Assembly (NCBI GenBank): GCA_051656485.1
Contig: JBOGBZ010000004.1
Location: 24,067 to 88,066 of the forward strand
Source: JBOFDK01 sp051656485
GTDB taxonomy: Bacteria; Bacillota; Clostridia; Lachnospirales; Cellulosilyticaceae
DNA: 64,000 nt
Reading direction: 5' to 3'
The first letter of the stretch is position 1. Each line of letters begins with the position of its first letter. Shown piece after piece: positions 8,063 to 17,021 of this stretch. Made by a program: the position numbers and the translations under genes. Under the pieces are notes generated by a model that ran no database searches, had not been told where the DNA came from, and saw only the letters and a program-made list of their open reading frames with translations.

Positions 8063-8539
8063 TTAACTATTGATTGCTAATACTGTGTATTTATCTGTGC
8101 CGAATTCTGTGTCTACTTCTACAACATCGCCTACTTTGTGCCCTAAAATAGCTGCACCTACTGGTGATTCATTAGAGATTTTACCGTTGATTGGATCTGC
8201 TTCTGTAGAACCTACGATACGGTACTCTACTTCTTCATCAAAAGTATGGTCTTTAAGTTTTACAACGTGACCTGGCTTGATGATATCTGCTCCAGCTTCT
8301 TCTGCATCGATAACGACAACGTTCTTAAGCATTTTTTCGATTTCCACGATACGTGTCTCGATCTCTGCTTGTCTATCTTTTGCTGCATCATACTCAGCAT
8401 TTTCAGATAAGTCGCCTTGTGCTCTTGCTTCTTTTAATTCTATCGCTACTTTATTACGTTCAACTGTCTTAAGTTCTTCGAGTTCCTTCTCTAGCGCCTT
8501 AATCCCCTCATATGTGAGTAATATCTGTTTTTCTGCCAT
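8063..8539 (-). CDS. greA: Transcription elongation factor GreA
   Basis: This 158-residue protein has the full GreA architecture: an N-terminal antiparallel coiled coil (residues 1-75, with LKEARAQGDLSENAEYDAAKDRQ, which carries the acidic tip residues) and the C-terminal FKBP-like domain (PVGAAILGHKVGDVVEV). It enters the RNA polymerase secondary channel and triggers cleavage of backtracked transcripts. Length and motifs are standard. It sits directly upstream of lysS, as in many Clostridia. A plausible promoter lies at 8607-8634. Confidence 0.97.
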   Translation of the reverse strand: MAEKQILLTYEGIKALEKELEELKTVERNKVAIELKEARAQGDLSENAEYDAAKDRQAEIETRIVEIEKMLKNVVVIDAEEAGADIIKPGHVVKLKDHTFDEEVEYRIVGSTEADPINGKISNESPVGAAILGHKVGDVVEVDTEFGTDKYTVLAINS

Positions 8540-8606
8540 TTTCTTATACTCCCTTTCTTATGCGAAGTCTAGCCACCTCTATTATAACAAAGCGCTTTTG
8601 CCCTCT

Positions 8607-8634
8607 ATTATATGTAGTTTTCATAATTTCAAAA
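8607..8634 (-). promoter_or_regulatory. Possible promoter of greA-lysS
   Basis: On the minus strand TTTTGA (8629-8634) and TATAAT (8607-8612) are 16 bp apart. A second TATAAT at 8581-8586 lacks a good -35. Confidence 0.4.
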
Positions 8635-8658
8635 TTATAACCCACTACAGCCTAGATG

Positions 8659-9462
8659 TCAACTTATACGCGTGTTATACACAGTGTCTATACTGATATT
8701 CATTCTTTTAAATGTTTTTTTAAAACTGCTTTTGAAAATCCCTTGCGCATACAAGACTGCTTGTAGCATCCTCATATCACAGCGTTGCCTTTCACATATT
8801 ATATCAAAATCATGCCATATGATAGGGGGCACCCCTTTAAACGTCACCGCCTTGCGTCCGATGTAATCTTTAAAGTCTATATAGATAGCTGTTGGCTTAC
8901 ACCACTTAGCATAGTTATAGTTGCCCACTAAATCAAAGATCACATCCATCTCTCTTAGATTGGTACTACAAGGCACTTTTGCCTTAGCTTTTAGTCTATA
9001 ATTACTATAAATCTCACTGATTACTTCTTTATAAACAATGGGATTATTCATAAAGAACGTGAGACTTGTGACCTCATCTACCAAGCTCATGGCTACCTCT
9101 AAGCTTTCATCAATGCGTCCTGCGATAATCCCTACATTTGCATACATCTGTGGTTTATCTATCAGCTTGTATTTATAAATATAGTACAACAACTCACCAC
9201 CTAAAGAACGCCTAAGTTCTTCACCTGTGATAAGCTGCATCGCCTCAAAAGGGTTTTCCTTCCCTCGCATCACAACATATTCTATGTCTCTGTCTTGTAA
9301 TTGGTACTCTAGTTTTTCCCACGCCCGATCTGTCATTTCATTTCTAGGCATTGGCACATAAACTTCATATGCATCTACACCCATAAATGTTTTGTATACA
9401 AAGTCTACTTTAGATAATAGTATATTGGTTTCACTAAAATATATACATGCAAAACAACTCAT
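8659..9462 (-). CDS. Conserved-looking protein of unknown function
   Basis: This 267-residue protein has no motif I can assign. It starts MSCFACIYFSET, with two Cys close to the N-terminus that do not form a lipobox. It has a mixed alpha/beta pattern and a basic C-terminal 40 residues (FKSSFKKTFKRMN). No membrane segment or signal peptide is evident. The ATG at 9462 follows GGAGGGGG with good spacing. It lies 57 bp downstream of dusB on the same strand and upstream of greA, so it is probably transcribed with the housekeeping cluster. I would not assign a function. Confidence 0.75.
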   Translation of the reverse strand: MSCFACIYFSETNILLSKVDFVYKTFMGVDAYEVYVPMPRNEMTDRAWEKLEYQLQDRDIEYVVMRGKENPFEAMQLITGEELRRSLGGELLYYIYKYKLIDKPQMYANVGIIAGRIDESLEVAMSLVDEVTSLTFFMNNPIVYKEVISEIYSNYRLKAKAKVPCSTNLREMDVIFDLVGNYNYAKWCKPTAIYIDFKDYIGRKAVTFKGVPPIIWHDFDIICERQRCDMRMLQAVLYAQGIFKSSFKKTFKRMNISIDTVYNTRIS

Positions 9463-9519
9463 TTGTAGCCCCCTCCAATACTTTTAATCATATGTATGTG
9501 GATTGGATAAGCAGTATGC

Positions 9520-10491
9520 CTATTTATTTTCTATTTGCTTCACCCATGATTCCAATAAATACTTAATATCATCTACTGTGGTTACACTTGTAAGCTGTCT
9601 TCTGAAATCTGTGGCACCATGTACGCCCTTTACATAGCCCATCAAGTGTGAACGCATCTCACGAATACCTGTAAATGCACCCTTGTAGTCTACTAACATA
9701 TCAGCGTGCTTTAAGATGATCGGTATACGCTCTTCTAAAGTCGGCTCTGGTAAGAGTTCGCCCGTTTCTAGATAATGAAGTGTACGACTGAAAATCCATG
9801 GATTTCCTTGTGCCGCTCGCCCTATCATCACGGCGTCACAGCCAGTCATTTCCATCATACGCTTAGCATCTTCTGGACTACGAATGTCTCCATTTCCTAC
9901 CAGTGGAATGGATATGCTTTCCTTTACTTTCTTAATGATGTCCCAGTCTGCTACCCCACTATAAAATTGCTCTCTCGTGCGGCCATGAATAGTGATCATA
10001 CTCGCTCCCGCTTGCTCGATGATTTTCGCTACTTCTACCGCATTCACCGACTCATCATCAAAGCCCTTTCGGATTTTTACAGTGAGTGGCTTATCGATTG
10101 CACGTGCGGTGGCATAAACGATTTCTCCTATTAATTCTGGATTTTTCATAAGTGCTGAGCCTTCACCATTTTTAGTAATCTTAGGCGCAGGACATCCCAT
10201 ATTAATATCGATAAAATCTACCTGACTTTTGGCTACTTGCTGTGCCATACTGCTGACAATCTTCGGATCACTCCCGAAAAGCTGGGCACCGATTGGATGC
10301 TCCTCTTCTCTTACTTGTAGTAAAAGGTTTGTATTTTCATTTTCATACATAAGGCCTTTGGCACTTACCATCTCTGTGTAAACCATACCACAACCAAAGC
10401 TCTTACATATAAGTCTAAAAGGCAAATCTGTAACGCCTGCCATAGGTGCTAAAAAGATATTGTTGGGTGTTGTTACAGTGCTAAATTTCAA
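9520..10491 (-). CDS. dusB: tRNA-dihydrouridine synthase DusB
   Basis: This 323-residue FMN enzyme reduces specific uridines in tRNA D-loops to dihydrouridine. The TIM-barrel start is LAPMAGVTDLPFRLICKSFG. The catalytic cysteine is in DINMGCPAPKITKNGEGSAL. FMN/phosphate-binding segments are TIHGRTREQ, GNGDI and GCDAVMIGRAAQGNPWIF. Length is typical. It follows coaX by 11 bp, so the two are cotranscribed. Subfamily B is inferred from Firmicute context and overall sequence. Confidence 0.95.
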   Translation of the reverse strand: MKFSTVTTPNNIFLAPMAGVTDLPFRLICKSFGCGMVYTEMVSAKGLMYENENTNLLLQVREEEHPIGAQLFGSDPKIVSSMAQQVAKSQVDFIDINMGCPAPKITKNGEGSALMKNPELIGEIVYATARAIDKPLTVKIRKGFDDESVNAVEVAKIIEQAGASMITIHGRTREQFYSGVADWDIIKKVKESISIPLVGNGDIRSPEDAKRMMEMTGCDAVMIGRAAQGNPWIFSRTLHYLETGELLPEPTLEERIPIILKHADMLVDYKGAFTGIREMRSHLMGYVKGVHGATDFRRQLTSVTTVDDIKYLLESWVKQIENK

Positions 10492-10502
10492 CGTCTATCA
10501 TC

Positions 10503-11273
10503 CTATCTATTTTTTTCATATATTTTACTTAAACCTTTTAAGGTTAAAAAGGCATCATACTGATCAATCACATCAGTACCTTCTTGGATTACCTTGCATA
10601 GTCCCCCCGTCGCAATGACTTGCATATTTGGAGCTTCCAATGCTTTCTTTACTTCTTTAACGATATATTCTACTTGTCCGATATAACCATAGACAAGACC
10701 TGTCTGCATACTAGTGATTGTATTTTTAGCGTCTAAGATGTTTTTTGTCTTGCGGATTTCAATCTGTGGGAGTTGTGCGGCTCTATTCCACAAAGCATCT
10801 GCACAAATACGAATCCCCGGTGACGTAATGGCTGCTATGAGTTCGCCTTTATCATTCACAACGTCATAGGTAGTAGCTGTGCCAAAGTCAATGGCCATAC
10901 ATGGCCCATTCACCCGATCATAAGCCGCTACACAGTTAGCAATGCGACCTGCGCCTACCTCTTTTGGGTTATCTGTACGTATAGCTAATCCCGTCTTTAA
11001 GCCCGGTCCTACAATAAGTGGCCTTAAATTAAAGTATCGTTTGATACTATTGGTCAAAGAATACATGATATCCGGTACAACGGATGCTATAATAACCGCT
11101 TGAATCCCCTGAGTCTCAATCCCTCTTTGACTTAGCATACTGGTCATTGTAATACCATACTCATCTGAAGTACGTGGAGTCTGAGTGGTAAGCCTAAAGC
11201 TCGCTACTAGTTTTTGCTTTTCCATTACCCCCAGTACGATATGGGTATTTCCTACATCTATTGCTAGAATCAT
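10503..11273 (-). CDS. coaX: Type III pantothenate kinase
   Basis: This 256-residue ASKHA-fold kinase phosphorylates pantothenate in the first step of coenzyme A synthesis. Motifs are the N-terminal MILAIDVGNTHIVLG phosphate loop, the GAGRIANCVAAY segment, AIDFGTATTYDVVN, and TGGL near the C-terminus. CoaX enzymes are insensitive to CoA feedback and often need a monovalent cation. Its position near ftsH and dusB matches the conserved Firmicute neighbourhood. The start ATG is at 11273. Confidence 0.96.
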   Translation of the reverse strand: MILAIDVGNTHIVLGVMEKQKLVASFRLTTQTPRTSDEYGITMTSMLSQRGIETQGIQAVIIASVVPDIMYSLTNSIKRYFNLRPLIVGPGLKTGLAIRTDNPKEVGAGRIANCVAAYDRVNGPCMAIDFGTATTYDVVNDKGELIAAITSPGIRICADALWNRAAQLPQIEIRKTKNILDAKNTITSMQTGLVYGYIGQVEYIVKEVKKALEAPNMQVIATGGLCKVIQEGTDVIDQYDAFLTLKGLSKIYEKNR

Positions 11274-11291
11274 TTGTACGCCCCCTATATT

Positions 11292-11735
11292 TTACTCATC
11301 TTCTAAAAGCATCGCTACAAAAGCCTTAGCTTCTACACCCTTCTCTTCTTCTATGGTCTGTAAGATACGTGCTTTGTCATAGCCTTTGCTCTGATAAAGT
11401 ACCACTTCTTTTACAAGCTGTCCCTGCTCCGTACGGTAAATCATATACCATAAGCGCATAGACTTAAGTAATTCCTCTTTTTCTTTTTGGAATTTCTTAA
11501 TTTCTAGTTCTGCTCCAATGTCATCTACAAATACGTTTTCGTCTTCTGTCTGTTCAATGAACATATGACCATTCTCATGGAATCCTAAAGTAATGACCGA
11601 GTTTACTTTTTCTGCAATAGCTGCCACTGCTTCTGTTATCTCTTCTCTAATAGCCAATGGCATATCATTAAAACTTGGTTCAAAAAAATATTTATGTTGG
11701 TGTGGCGATGCACATACGACAATTTGCTTTTTCAT
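11292..11735 (-). CDS. Unknown protein (DUF6145-like) between birA and coaX
   Basis: This 147-residue soluble protein starts MKKQIVVCASPHQHKYFFEP and has an acidic, helical C-terminal half (KKFQKEKEELLKSM, then TIEEEKGVEAKAFVAMLLEDE). It has no signal peptide or membrane span and no catalytic motif that I recognise. It may belong to the DUF6145 group seen in Lachnospiraceae; this is a recollection, not a search result. Spacing of 17-18 bp to both neighbours indicates cotranscription with birA and coaX. Confidence 0.75.
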   Translation of the reverse strand: MKKQIVVCASPHQHKYFFEPSFNDMPLAIREEITEAVAAIAEKVNSVITLGFHENGHMFIEQTEDENVFVDDIGAELEIKKFQKEKEELLKSMRLWYMIYRTEQGQLVKEVVLYQSKGYDKARILQTIEEEKGVEAKAFVAMLLEDE

Positions 11736-11752
11736 CTTATTTCCTTCCTCTT

Positions 11753-12511
11753 CTATACATAGCCATACAAGCCTCTAACAGAAACTTCACCAGCAAATAT
11801 CTGCTGCTCTTCTCCTGTTTCCGTCTGAATAATCAGGTGTCCTTCTGGACTTATCCCTTTAGCATAGGCTTCATATGTTTGTTGATTATCTATTATTTTT
11901 ACCTTTTTGTTTAACGTTATACACTTGTTCTCATATTTAGACACCAAAGCATCAAATGCTTCTGTTTTTATATAATCCATATAATAACCTTCAAATTTTT
12001 CACAGAATCGATTAATCATATATTCACGATTATATTTCTTGCCATTTTCCAAATACAGTGATGATGCATACGGCAATTCTTCTGGAAAATGCTCTGTGTT
12101 AACGTTGACACCCACCCCTACAATAGCATACTCGACGCGTTCCTGGGTGGCATGCATCTCACAAAGTATACCACAAATTTTTTTATTGTGAACAACCAGG
12201 TCATTTGGCCATTTGATACCTACCTCTAAGCCTGTTTCTTCTTCGATGCTCTCACTCATGGCAAGTCCTGCTATAAGCGTAAGAGGGGCAATCGCTTGAG
12301 GCTTAATGGTCGGTCTTAAGATAATACTCATCCATATGCCTACCCCTGCTGGTGAAGCCCAGCATTTTCCACCGCGCCCTTTGCCTGCCCATTGCTTATC
12401 TGCTATAACGACACTACCATCTTTGGCACCTTGCTTTGCCCATTCTTTTGCTTTTGTATTAGTCGAATCTACTTCTTCATAATACCTTCTCTTCATTCCA
12501 ATCACATGCAT
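11753..12511 (-). CDS. birA: Biotin--[acetyl-CoA-carboxylase] ligase, monofunctional
   Basis: This 252-residue enzyme activates biotin as biotinyl-AMP and transfers it to the lysine of biotin carboxyl carrier proteins. Motifs are EEVDSTNTKAKEWA, the biotinoyl-AMP loop AGKGRGGKCW (the usual GRGRxGR with substitutions), the hallmark GIKWPNDL, and VGVGVNVNTE. A C-terminal SH3-like domain follows (KKVKIID to VSVRGLYGYV). The N-terminal helix-turn-helix of bifunctional BirA is absent, so it should not repress biotin genes. The ATG at 12511 overlaps the upstream stop by one base (TGATG). Confidence 0.93.
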   Translation of the reverse strand: MHVIGMKRRYYEEVDSTNTKAKEWAKQGAKDGSVVIADKQWAGKGRGGKCWASPAGVGIWMSIILRPTIKPQAIAPLTLIAGLAMSESIEEETGLEVGIKWPNDLVVHNKKICGILCEMHATQERVEYAIVGVGVNVNTEHFPEELPYASSLYLENGKKYNREYMINRFCEKFEGYYMDYIKTEAFDALVSKYENKCITLNKKVKIIDNQQTYEAYAKGISPEGHLIIQTETGEEQQIFAGEVSVRGLYGYV

Positions 12512-12888
12512 CACCCCATAAATTTCTCTACATTAATGATTGCTCTTTTATGCGTTGCCTTTCCTATGATCTTGTCTTCATCTTCAGCTACAATTTCAAA
12601 GATTAAAATACGCTTTTGAATATCTACAAGTGTCGCCGTCGCCTTTACCTTCTTTCCTGGCTTAGTAGCTGCTAAATGAGAGGCATTTATCTCAATACCC
12701 ACTGTATCATTGCCTTCCTCTATAGCTGGCATAACTGCGTGCATCGCTGCATTTTCCATCAATGCAATCATAGCTGGTGTGGCAAACACATCCAGTGTCC
12801 CACTCCCTAAGTGTGATGCTAACTTATCTTGCGTTACTTCTACTTGTGATGTATAAGTTAATCCTACTTCAAGTACTTGTTTCATCAT
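12511..12888 (-). CDS. Hot-dog fold thioesterase, FlK-like
   Basis: This 125-residue protein matches the fluoroacetyl-CoA-thioesterase-like (FlK) hot-dog family. Visible are GSGTLDVFATPAMIALMENAAM near the N-terminus, with the Thr/Glu/His-type active region ending at HAV, and VGIEINASHLAATKPGKKVKATATL in the core strand. It probably hydrolyses a small acyl-CoA; the real substrate is unknown and fluoroacetate is unlikely. Translational coupling to birA by a TGATG overlap puts it in the same operon. The start follows AGGAGG. Confidence 0.85.
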   Translation of the reverse strand: MMKQVLEVGLTYTSQVEVTQDKLASHLGSGTLDVFATPAMIALMENAAMHAVMPAIEEGNDTVGIEINASHLAATKPGKKVKATATLVDIQKRILIFEIVAEDEDKIIGKATHKRAIINVEKFMG

Positions 12889-12945
12889 CTATCATCCTCC
12901 TCTTTCTCAAACCCTTCTATAGGTCTCATTATATCATAACTAGAC

Positions 12946-12986
12946 AAAAAGAGACACACAACCTCTACTGAGTCGTGTGTCCCCTC
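12946..12986 (-). terminator. Terminator of the tilS-hpt-ftsH unit
   Basis: The stem GACACAC/GTGTGTC, extended by flanking GAG/CTC-type pairs and followed on minus by TCTTTTTGT, lies just after the ftsH stop. Confidence 0.75.
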
Positions 12987-12992
12987 TTTGTT

Positions 12993-14960
12993 TTATTCTT
13001 CAGTCGTTTCTTCTTCTACTTCTGAAGCATCTACTGCTTCTTCCGCTTCTTCAAAAACTTCTGCTGCGTCTTGTTTCATATCGGCTGCTACTGCTTCGAA
13101 GATACTTTCTTCTGCTTCATCTAAATCCACAGGCTCACCATTCATAATCTGTCTAAACTGCTTGCCAGTAATCTTCTCTCTTTCAAGAAGAACCTTAGAA
13201 GCACTGTCTAGAATATCTCTATGCTCATTAAGAAGCTCTTTTGATCTTGTGTATGCATTTTCGATGATTACTTTGATATGTTTGTCGATAGCTGTAGCTA
13301 CATCTTCACTGTAGTTACGTGTATGGTTGAAGTCACGTCCTAAGAACACCTCTTCTTGCTCATCACCAAATTTGATTGGTCCAAGCTCACTCATACCGTA
13401 CTTTGTGACCATATCACGTGCAATATGTGTCGCACGCTCGATATCGTTTGATGCACCCGTTGTAATATCCCCAAAGATGATTTCTTCTGCTGCACGACCA
13501 CCTAGAAGGCTCACGATTTCATCTAACATTCTTGATTTTGTCATGTAAAGTTTATCTTCTTTTGGAAGTGGCATTGTATAACCACCTGCAAAACCTGTAG
13601 GGATAATAGATACACTGTGTACTGGATCAAGATTTGGAAGTAATTCATGAATAAGTGCATGCCCTACTTCATGATAAGCTGTAATACGCTTTTCTTTTTC
13701 TGTAACTACATGACTCTTCTTCTCTGTACCTACAGTAATCTTGATAAGTGCACGCTGTACTTCATACATATCGATGGCACGCTTGTTGTCACGTGCTGTA
13801 AGAAGTGCTGCTTCGTTCATAAGGTTTGCAAGGTCTGCCCCTGTAAAGCCTGGAGTTGTACGTGCGATTACTTTAAGATCGATATCTTCATTAAGTGGCT
13901 TTCCTTTAGCATGTACTTTAAGGATTGCTTCACGTCCTTTAACATCTGGACGACCTACTACTACCTGTCTGTCGAAACGACCTGGACGAAGAAGTGCTGG
14001 GTCTAGTACGTCTGCACGGTTTGTAGCCGCTACAACGATTACGCCTTCATTCACACCGAAACCATCCATCTCTACAAGAAGTTGGTTAAGTGTTTGTTCT
14101 CTTTCATCATGGCCGCCACCAAGACCTGCGCCACGTTTTCTACCTACCGCATCAATCTCATCGATAAAGACGATAGCTGGTGCATTTTTCTTCGCCTGTT
14201 CGAATAAGTCACGTACACGTGATGCCCCTACCCCTACGAACATTTCTACGAAGTCTGAACCTGAAATACTAAAGAATGGTACTTTCGCTTCACCTGCAAC
14301 AGCTTTTGCAAGAAGTGTTTTACCTGTACCTGGAGGCCCTACAAGTAGGACACCTTTTGGTATCTTCGCACCAATATCTGTATACTTCTTAGGATTCTTA
14401 AGGAAGTCTACAAGTTCTGCTACTTCTTCTTTTTCTTCATCAAGACCTGCTACATCTGTAAATGTAGTAGAGCCTTTCTCATCAATAGACATCTTCGCCT
14501 TACTCTTACCAAATGACATGACACGGCCACCGCCGCCACCACCTTGCATTTGATTCATGAAGAACACCATGATAAAGATGAACATACCTACGATTAAGAC
14601 AATCTGTAGAATTGGGAAGAACATATTTGGTTGTTCTTCATATGTTCTTGGATTAAGTGCTTCTTGTGTTTCTAGCGGCAAGCTATCAAAGAAGCTCATA
14701 AATGATATTTGATCTACTTGCACTGTAGAGCGCTGTGTTGTCCCTTTTGGTAGAACAGTTACATATGCCACCCCTCCACTAGATAGTTCAACACTCATCT
14801 CTTCTATTTTATTGTTAATAATATCTGCTTTTAAGTTACCATATTTATAAGTCGGTAGCTTCTCACTTAAAGAACCATTGGCTCCGAAAATCACTGCTAC
14901 AAAAAGCACCCCTATTATAATAAGGTATAACATACTACCTTTCATTTTACCTTTCAACAA
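12993..14960 (-). CDS. ftsH: ATP-dependent zinc metalloprotease FtsH
   Basis: This roughly 655-residue membrane AAA+ protease degrades damaged and regulatory membrane proteins. It has two N-terminal membrane spans (about residues 10-28 and 112-137) around an extracytoplasmic domain, Walker A GPPGTGKT, Walker B VFIDEIDAVG, the second region of homology ending LLRPGRFDRQV, and the zinc site HEVGH. The tail is acidic, with repeated EEA/VDA. An ATG at 14966 abuts GGAGG directly, so the in-frame TTG at 14960 (6-nt spacer) or 14957 is the better start. Its place after tilS-hpt is the classical Firmicute order. Confidence 0.97.
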   Translation of the reverse strand: MLKGKMKGSMLYLIIIGVLFVAVIFGANGSLSEKLPTYKYGNLKADIINNKIEEMSVELSSGGVAYVTVLPKGTTQRSTVQVDQISFMSFFDSLPLETQEALNPRTYEEQPNMFFPILQIVLIVGMFIFIMVFFMNQMQGGGGGGRVMSFGKSKAKMSIDEKGSTTFTDVAGLDEEKEEVAELVDFLKNPKKYTDIGAKIPKGVLLVGPPGTGKTLLAKAVAGEAKVPFFSISGSDFVEMFVGVGASRVRDLFEQAKKNAPAIVFIDEIDAVGRKRGAGLGGGHDEREQTLNQLLVEMDGFGVNEGVIVVAATNRADVLDPALLRPGRFDRQVVVGRPDVKGREAILKVHAKGKPLNEDIDLKVIARTTPGFTGADLANLMNEAALLTARDNKRAIDMYEVQRALIKITVGTEKKSHVVTEKEKRITAYHEVGHALIHELLPNLDPVHSVSIIPTGFAGGYTMPLPKEDKLYMTKSRMLDEIVSLLGGRAAEEIIFGDITTGASNDIERATHIARDMVTKYGMSELGPIKFGDEQEEVFLGRDFNHTRNYSEDVATAIDKHIKVIIENAYTRSKELLNEHRDILDSASKVLLEREKITGKQFRQIMNGEPVDLDEAEESIFEAVAADMKQDAAEVFEEAEEAVDASEVEEETTEE

Positions 14961-14993
14961 TCTCATCCTCCTTCCTTTTTTTAAGACTCTGTA

Positions 14994-15515
14994 TTATTCT
15001 CCTACGTTTACTGCAATGTAAGGAAGGTTTCTATAAAATTGTTGATAATCTAGTCCATATCCTATTACAAAGCTATCTGGTATTGTAAAGCCTATATAAT
15101 CGACGTCTACATCTACCACACGTTGGTCTGGTTTGTCTAAAAGTGTACATATCTTAACACTTTTTGGATTTCTACTTTCTAAAAGATTCTTTAAGTAGCT
15201 AAGTGTACGTCCAGAATCAATGATATCTTCTACAATAAGTACGTCTTTACCATCTATTGGTTCATCTAAATCTTTAAGGATTTTTACGATACCTGAACTT
15301 TTGTATTCATCCCCATAGCTTGATACTGCCATGAATTCCATTTTCATTGGTACACTTACACGCTTCGCAAGGTCTGTCATAAACATAACGCCACCTTTTA
15401 ATACACAAAGCATGATGATTTCTTTTCCTTCGTAATCTCTAGAGATTTGCTCTCCAAGCTCTTCTATTCTTCTTTGTAGATCTTGTTCATTTATAAGTGT
15501 TTCTAACTTTAACAT
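14994..15515 (-). CDS. hpt: Hypoxanthine phosphoribosyltransferase
   Basis: This 173-residue enzyme converts hypoxanthine (and usually guanine) plus PRPP to nucleotide in purine salvage. The PRPP-binding motif VLIVEDIIDSGRTLSYL and the flexible-loop region MAVSSYGDE are clear. The start ATG lies inside the end of tilS (7-nt overlap), with the GGAGGG site within tilS coding sequence, so translation is probably coupled. The tilS-hpt-ftsH order is conserved in Firmicutes. Confidence 0.96.
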   Translation of the reverse strand: MLKLETLINEQDLQRRIEELGEQISRDYEGKEIIMLCVLKGGVMFMTDLAKRVSVPMKMEFMAVSSYGDEYKSSGIVKILKDLDEPIDGKDVLIVEDIIDSGRTLSYLKNLLESRNPKSVKICTLLDKPDQRVVDVDVDYIGFTIPDSFVIGYGLDYQQFYRNLPYIAVNVGE

Positions 15516-16903
15516 AATCCCTCCTGAGCAGTTTGTTTAGTAATTTTAATTTCGAGTATGTTGTTTGTTTTAGGTACGACAAAATACTTGCTACTGAGCC
15601 TTGACCCCACAATCCACACTACCTCTTCTTTATCTACAATAAGAGGCATGATGTCACGTTGTTGTTGTGGTATTTTCTCGTCGATAAAAAACTTTTTAAG
15701 TTTTTTCTTTCCACCTTTTAATGTAATAACATCTAAAGGCTTACGGGTTCTTAAAAGCAAGTTGTCTTTTATTTTATCATAATCAACATATTTAGTATAC
15801 ATGTTTTCCTTGCTTTCTTCAAATGTTTTGCAACTACATAAAGTAAGTTCAATCTGCAAATTCAACGCTTCAATACTATTTTTCCCTAATACAAGCGGAA
15901 TATGATAACCTTCTCCATTAACTGCTACTTGCTTTTGGATGATCAAGGTATCATAAGACTTTTTGACTACGATATCATAAGGTAAATGAACTTCTTTTCC
16001 TGTTTGCTTCGCCATAAGCTCCATACAACTTTGGACATGTACTTGCATGATGTCTTTCTGCGCTTTGGCAACCTTCGCCAGGATATTATAAAGAAGTTTC
16101 TTTTGCATATAGGTTTTTTCTTGTAGTATTGCTGGAATTTGCACTGTACACCTTTGGTTGTGCCAGGTGGTGATTTCTTGCAGACACTTATCTGCATAAT
16201 CTTCGATAAACTCCGATGCTTCTTGGTAAAGCTCTCCTTGTCTAAACAAGGTTTCTTGTACCCCTTCATTAAAGTGCTCTTCTATATAAGGAATGCACTG
16301 CAGACGCATTTTATTACGTGTATATACTGGCATAAAGTTTGTATGATCATCATAATACGTCAGTTGCTTATACTTACAGTAGCTCTCAATTTCTTGACGA
16401 CTCAAGCATAAGATTGGACGAATAATCCTGTCTCTTTTTGCCTGTATACCCCCTAACCCTTTCATATCTGAACCTCTTATAAAATGCATCAACATCGTCT
16501 CTGCTTGGTCATTGGCATTATGTGCTGTAGCTATCTTATCATTAAGATTTGTTAAAGATATAAAGAAATCATATCTTTCCTTGCGCCCAGCTTCTTCTTC
16601 CGATAATTTTTGGGCACTCGCTAAGTCGCTTATATTACACCTATGAATAAAACACGGAATATGCCGTGCCTCACACCATTCTTTTACATGCTGTTCATCT
16701 CTATCGGCTTCTTCACGAAGTCCATGATTAATGTGTGCTACCTTAAGTTGTATGCCATACTTGTCTTGGTAGGTATACAGAAAATCTATAAGCATCATTG
16801 AATCTGCGCCACCAGATACACCTACGACAATCGTATCTCCCGATTGTATAAGTTTCTTATTTTTAATGAAATGATGCACTTTTTTTTCGATTAATGTAAG
16901 CAT
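15509..16903 (-). CDS. tilS: tRNA(Ile)-lysidine synthase TilS
   Basis: This 464-residue enzyme modifies C34 of tRNA-Ile(CAU) to lysidine, so that it reads AUA. The N-terminal PP-loop ATP pyrophosphatase motif is GVSGGADSMMLIDFL, followed by AHINHGLREEADRDE and the ATAHNANDQAETMLM segment. The C-terminal domain has RTRKPLDVITLKGGKKKLKK...DEKIPQQQRD. Length is normal. The start ATG at 16903 follows GGAAGGA. It is the first gene of the tilS-hpt-ftsH group. Confidence 0.96.
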   Translation of the reverse strand: MLTLIEKKVHHFIKNKKLIQSGDTIVVGVSGGADSMMLIDFLYTYQDKYGIQLKVAHINHGLREEADRDEQHVKEWCEARHIPCFIHRCNISDLASAQKLSEEEAGRKERYDFFISLTNLNDKIATAHNANDQAETMLMHFIRGSDMKGLGGIQAKRDRIIRPILCLSRQEIESYCKYKQLTYYDDHTNFMPVYTRNKMRLQCIPYIEEHFNEGVQETLFRQGELYQEASEFIEDYADKCLQEITTWHNQRCTVQIPAILQEKTYMQKKLLYNILAKVAKAQKDIMQVHVQSCMELMAKQTGKEVHLPYDIVVKKSYDTLIIQKQVAVNGEGYHIPLVLGKNSIEALNLQIELTLCSCKTFEESKENMYTKYVDYDKIKDNLLLRTRKPLDVITLKGGKKKLKKFFIDEKIPQQQRDIMPLIVDKEEVVWIVGSRLSSKYFVVPKTNNILEIKITKQTAQEGLC

Positions 16904-16983
16904 TTGTCTATCCTTCCCTTGTTGTTTCGTGCATTATAAATTATACCCTAATCTATACAATTGTCATACTCTTTTAATGATAA

Positions 16984-17014
16984 AAAAATAAGGCATACTT
17001 TTCTCGGTATACCT
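16984..17014 (-). terminator. Terminator of the small membrane protein gene
   Basis: On minus an 8-bp stem AGGTATAC/GTATGCCT (one G-U) is followed by TATTTTTTT, 7 bp after the stop at 17022. Confidence 0.8.
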
Positions 17015-17021
17015 CGTTTTT

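Noticed and set aside
8628..8643. Palindrome ATAATTT/AAATTAT upstream of greA
   Set aside because: Short, fully A/T and overlapping a weak promoter; not distinguishable from background.
13741..14553. 270-codon open frame on plus, antisense to ftsH
   Set aside because: It mirrors the conserved ftsH coding sequence, has no ribosome site and its composition (Ser/Arg/Pro-rich) is typical of an antisense shadow.
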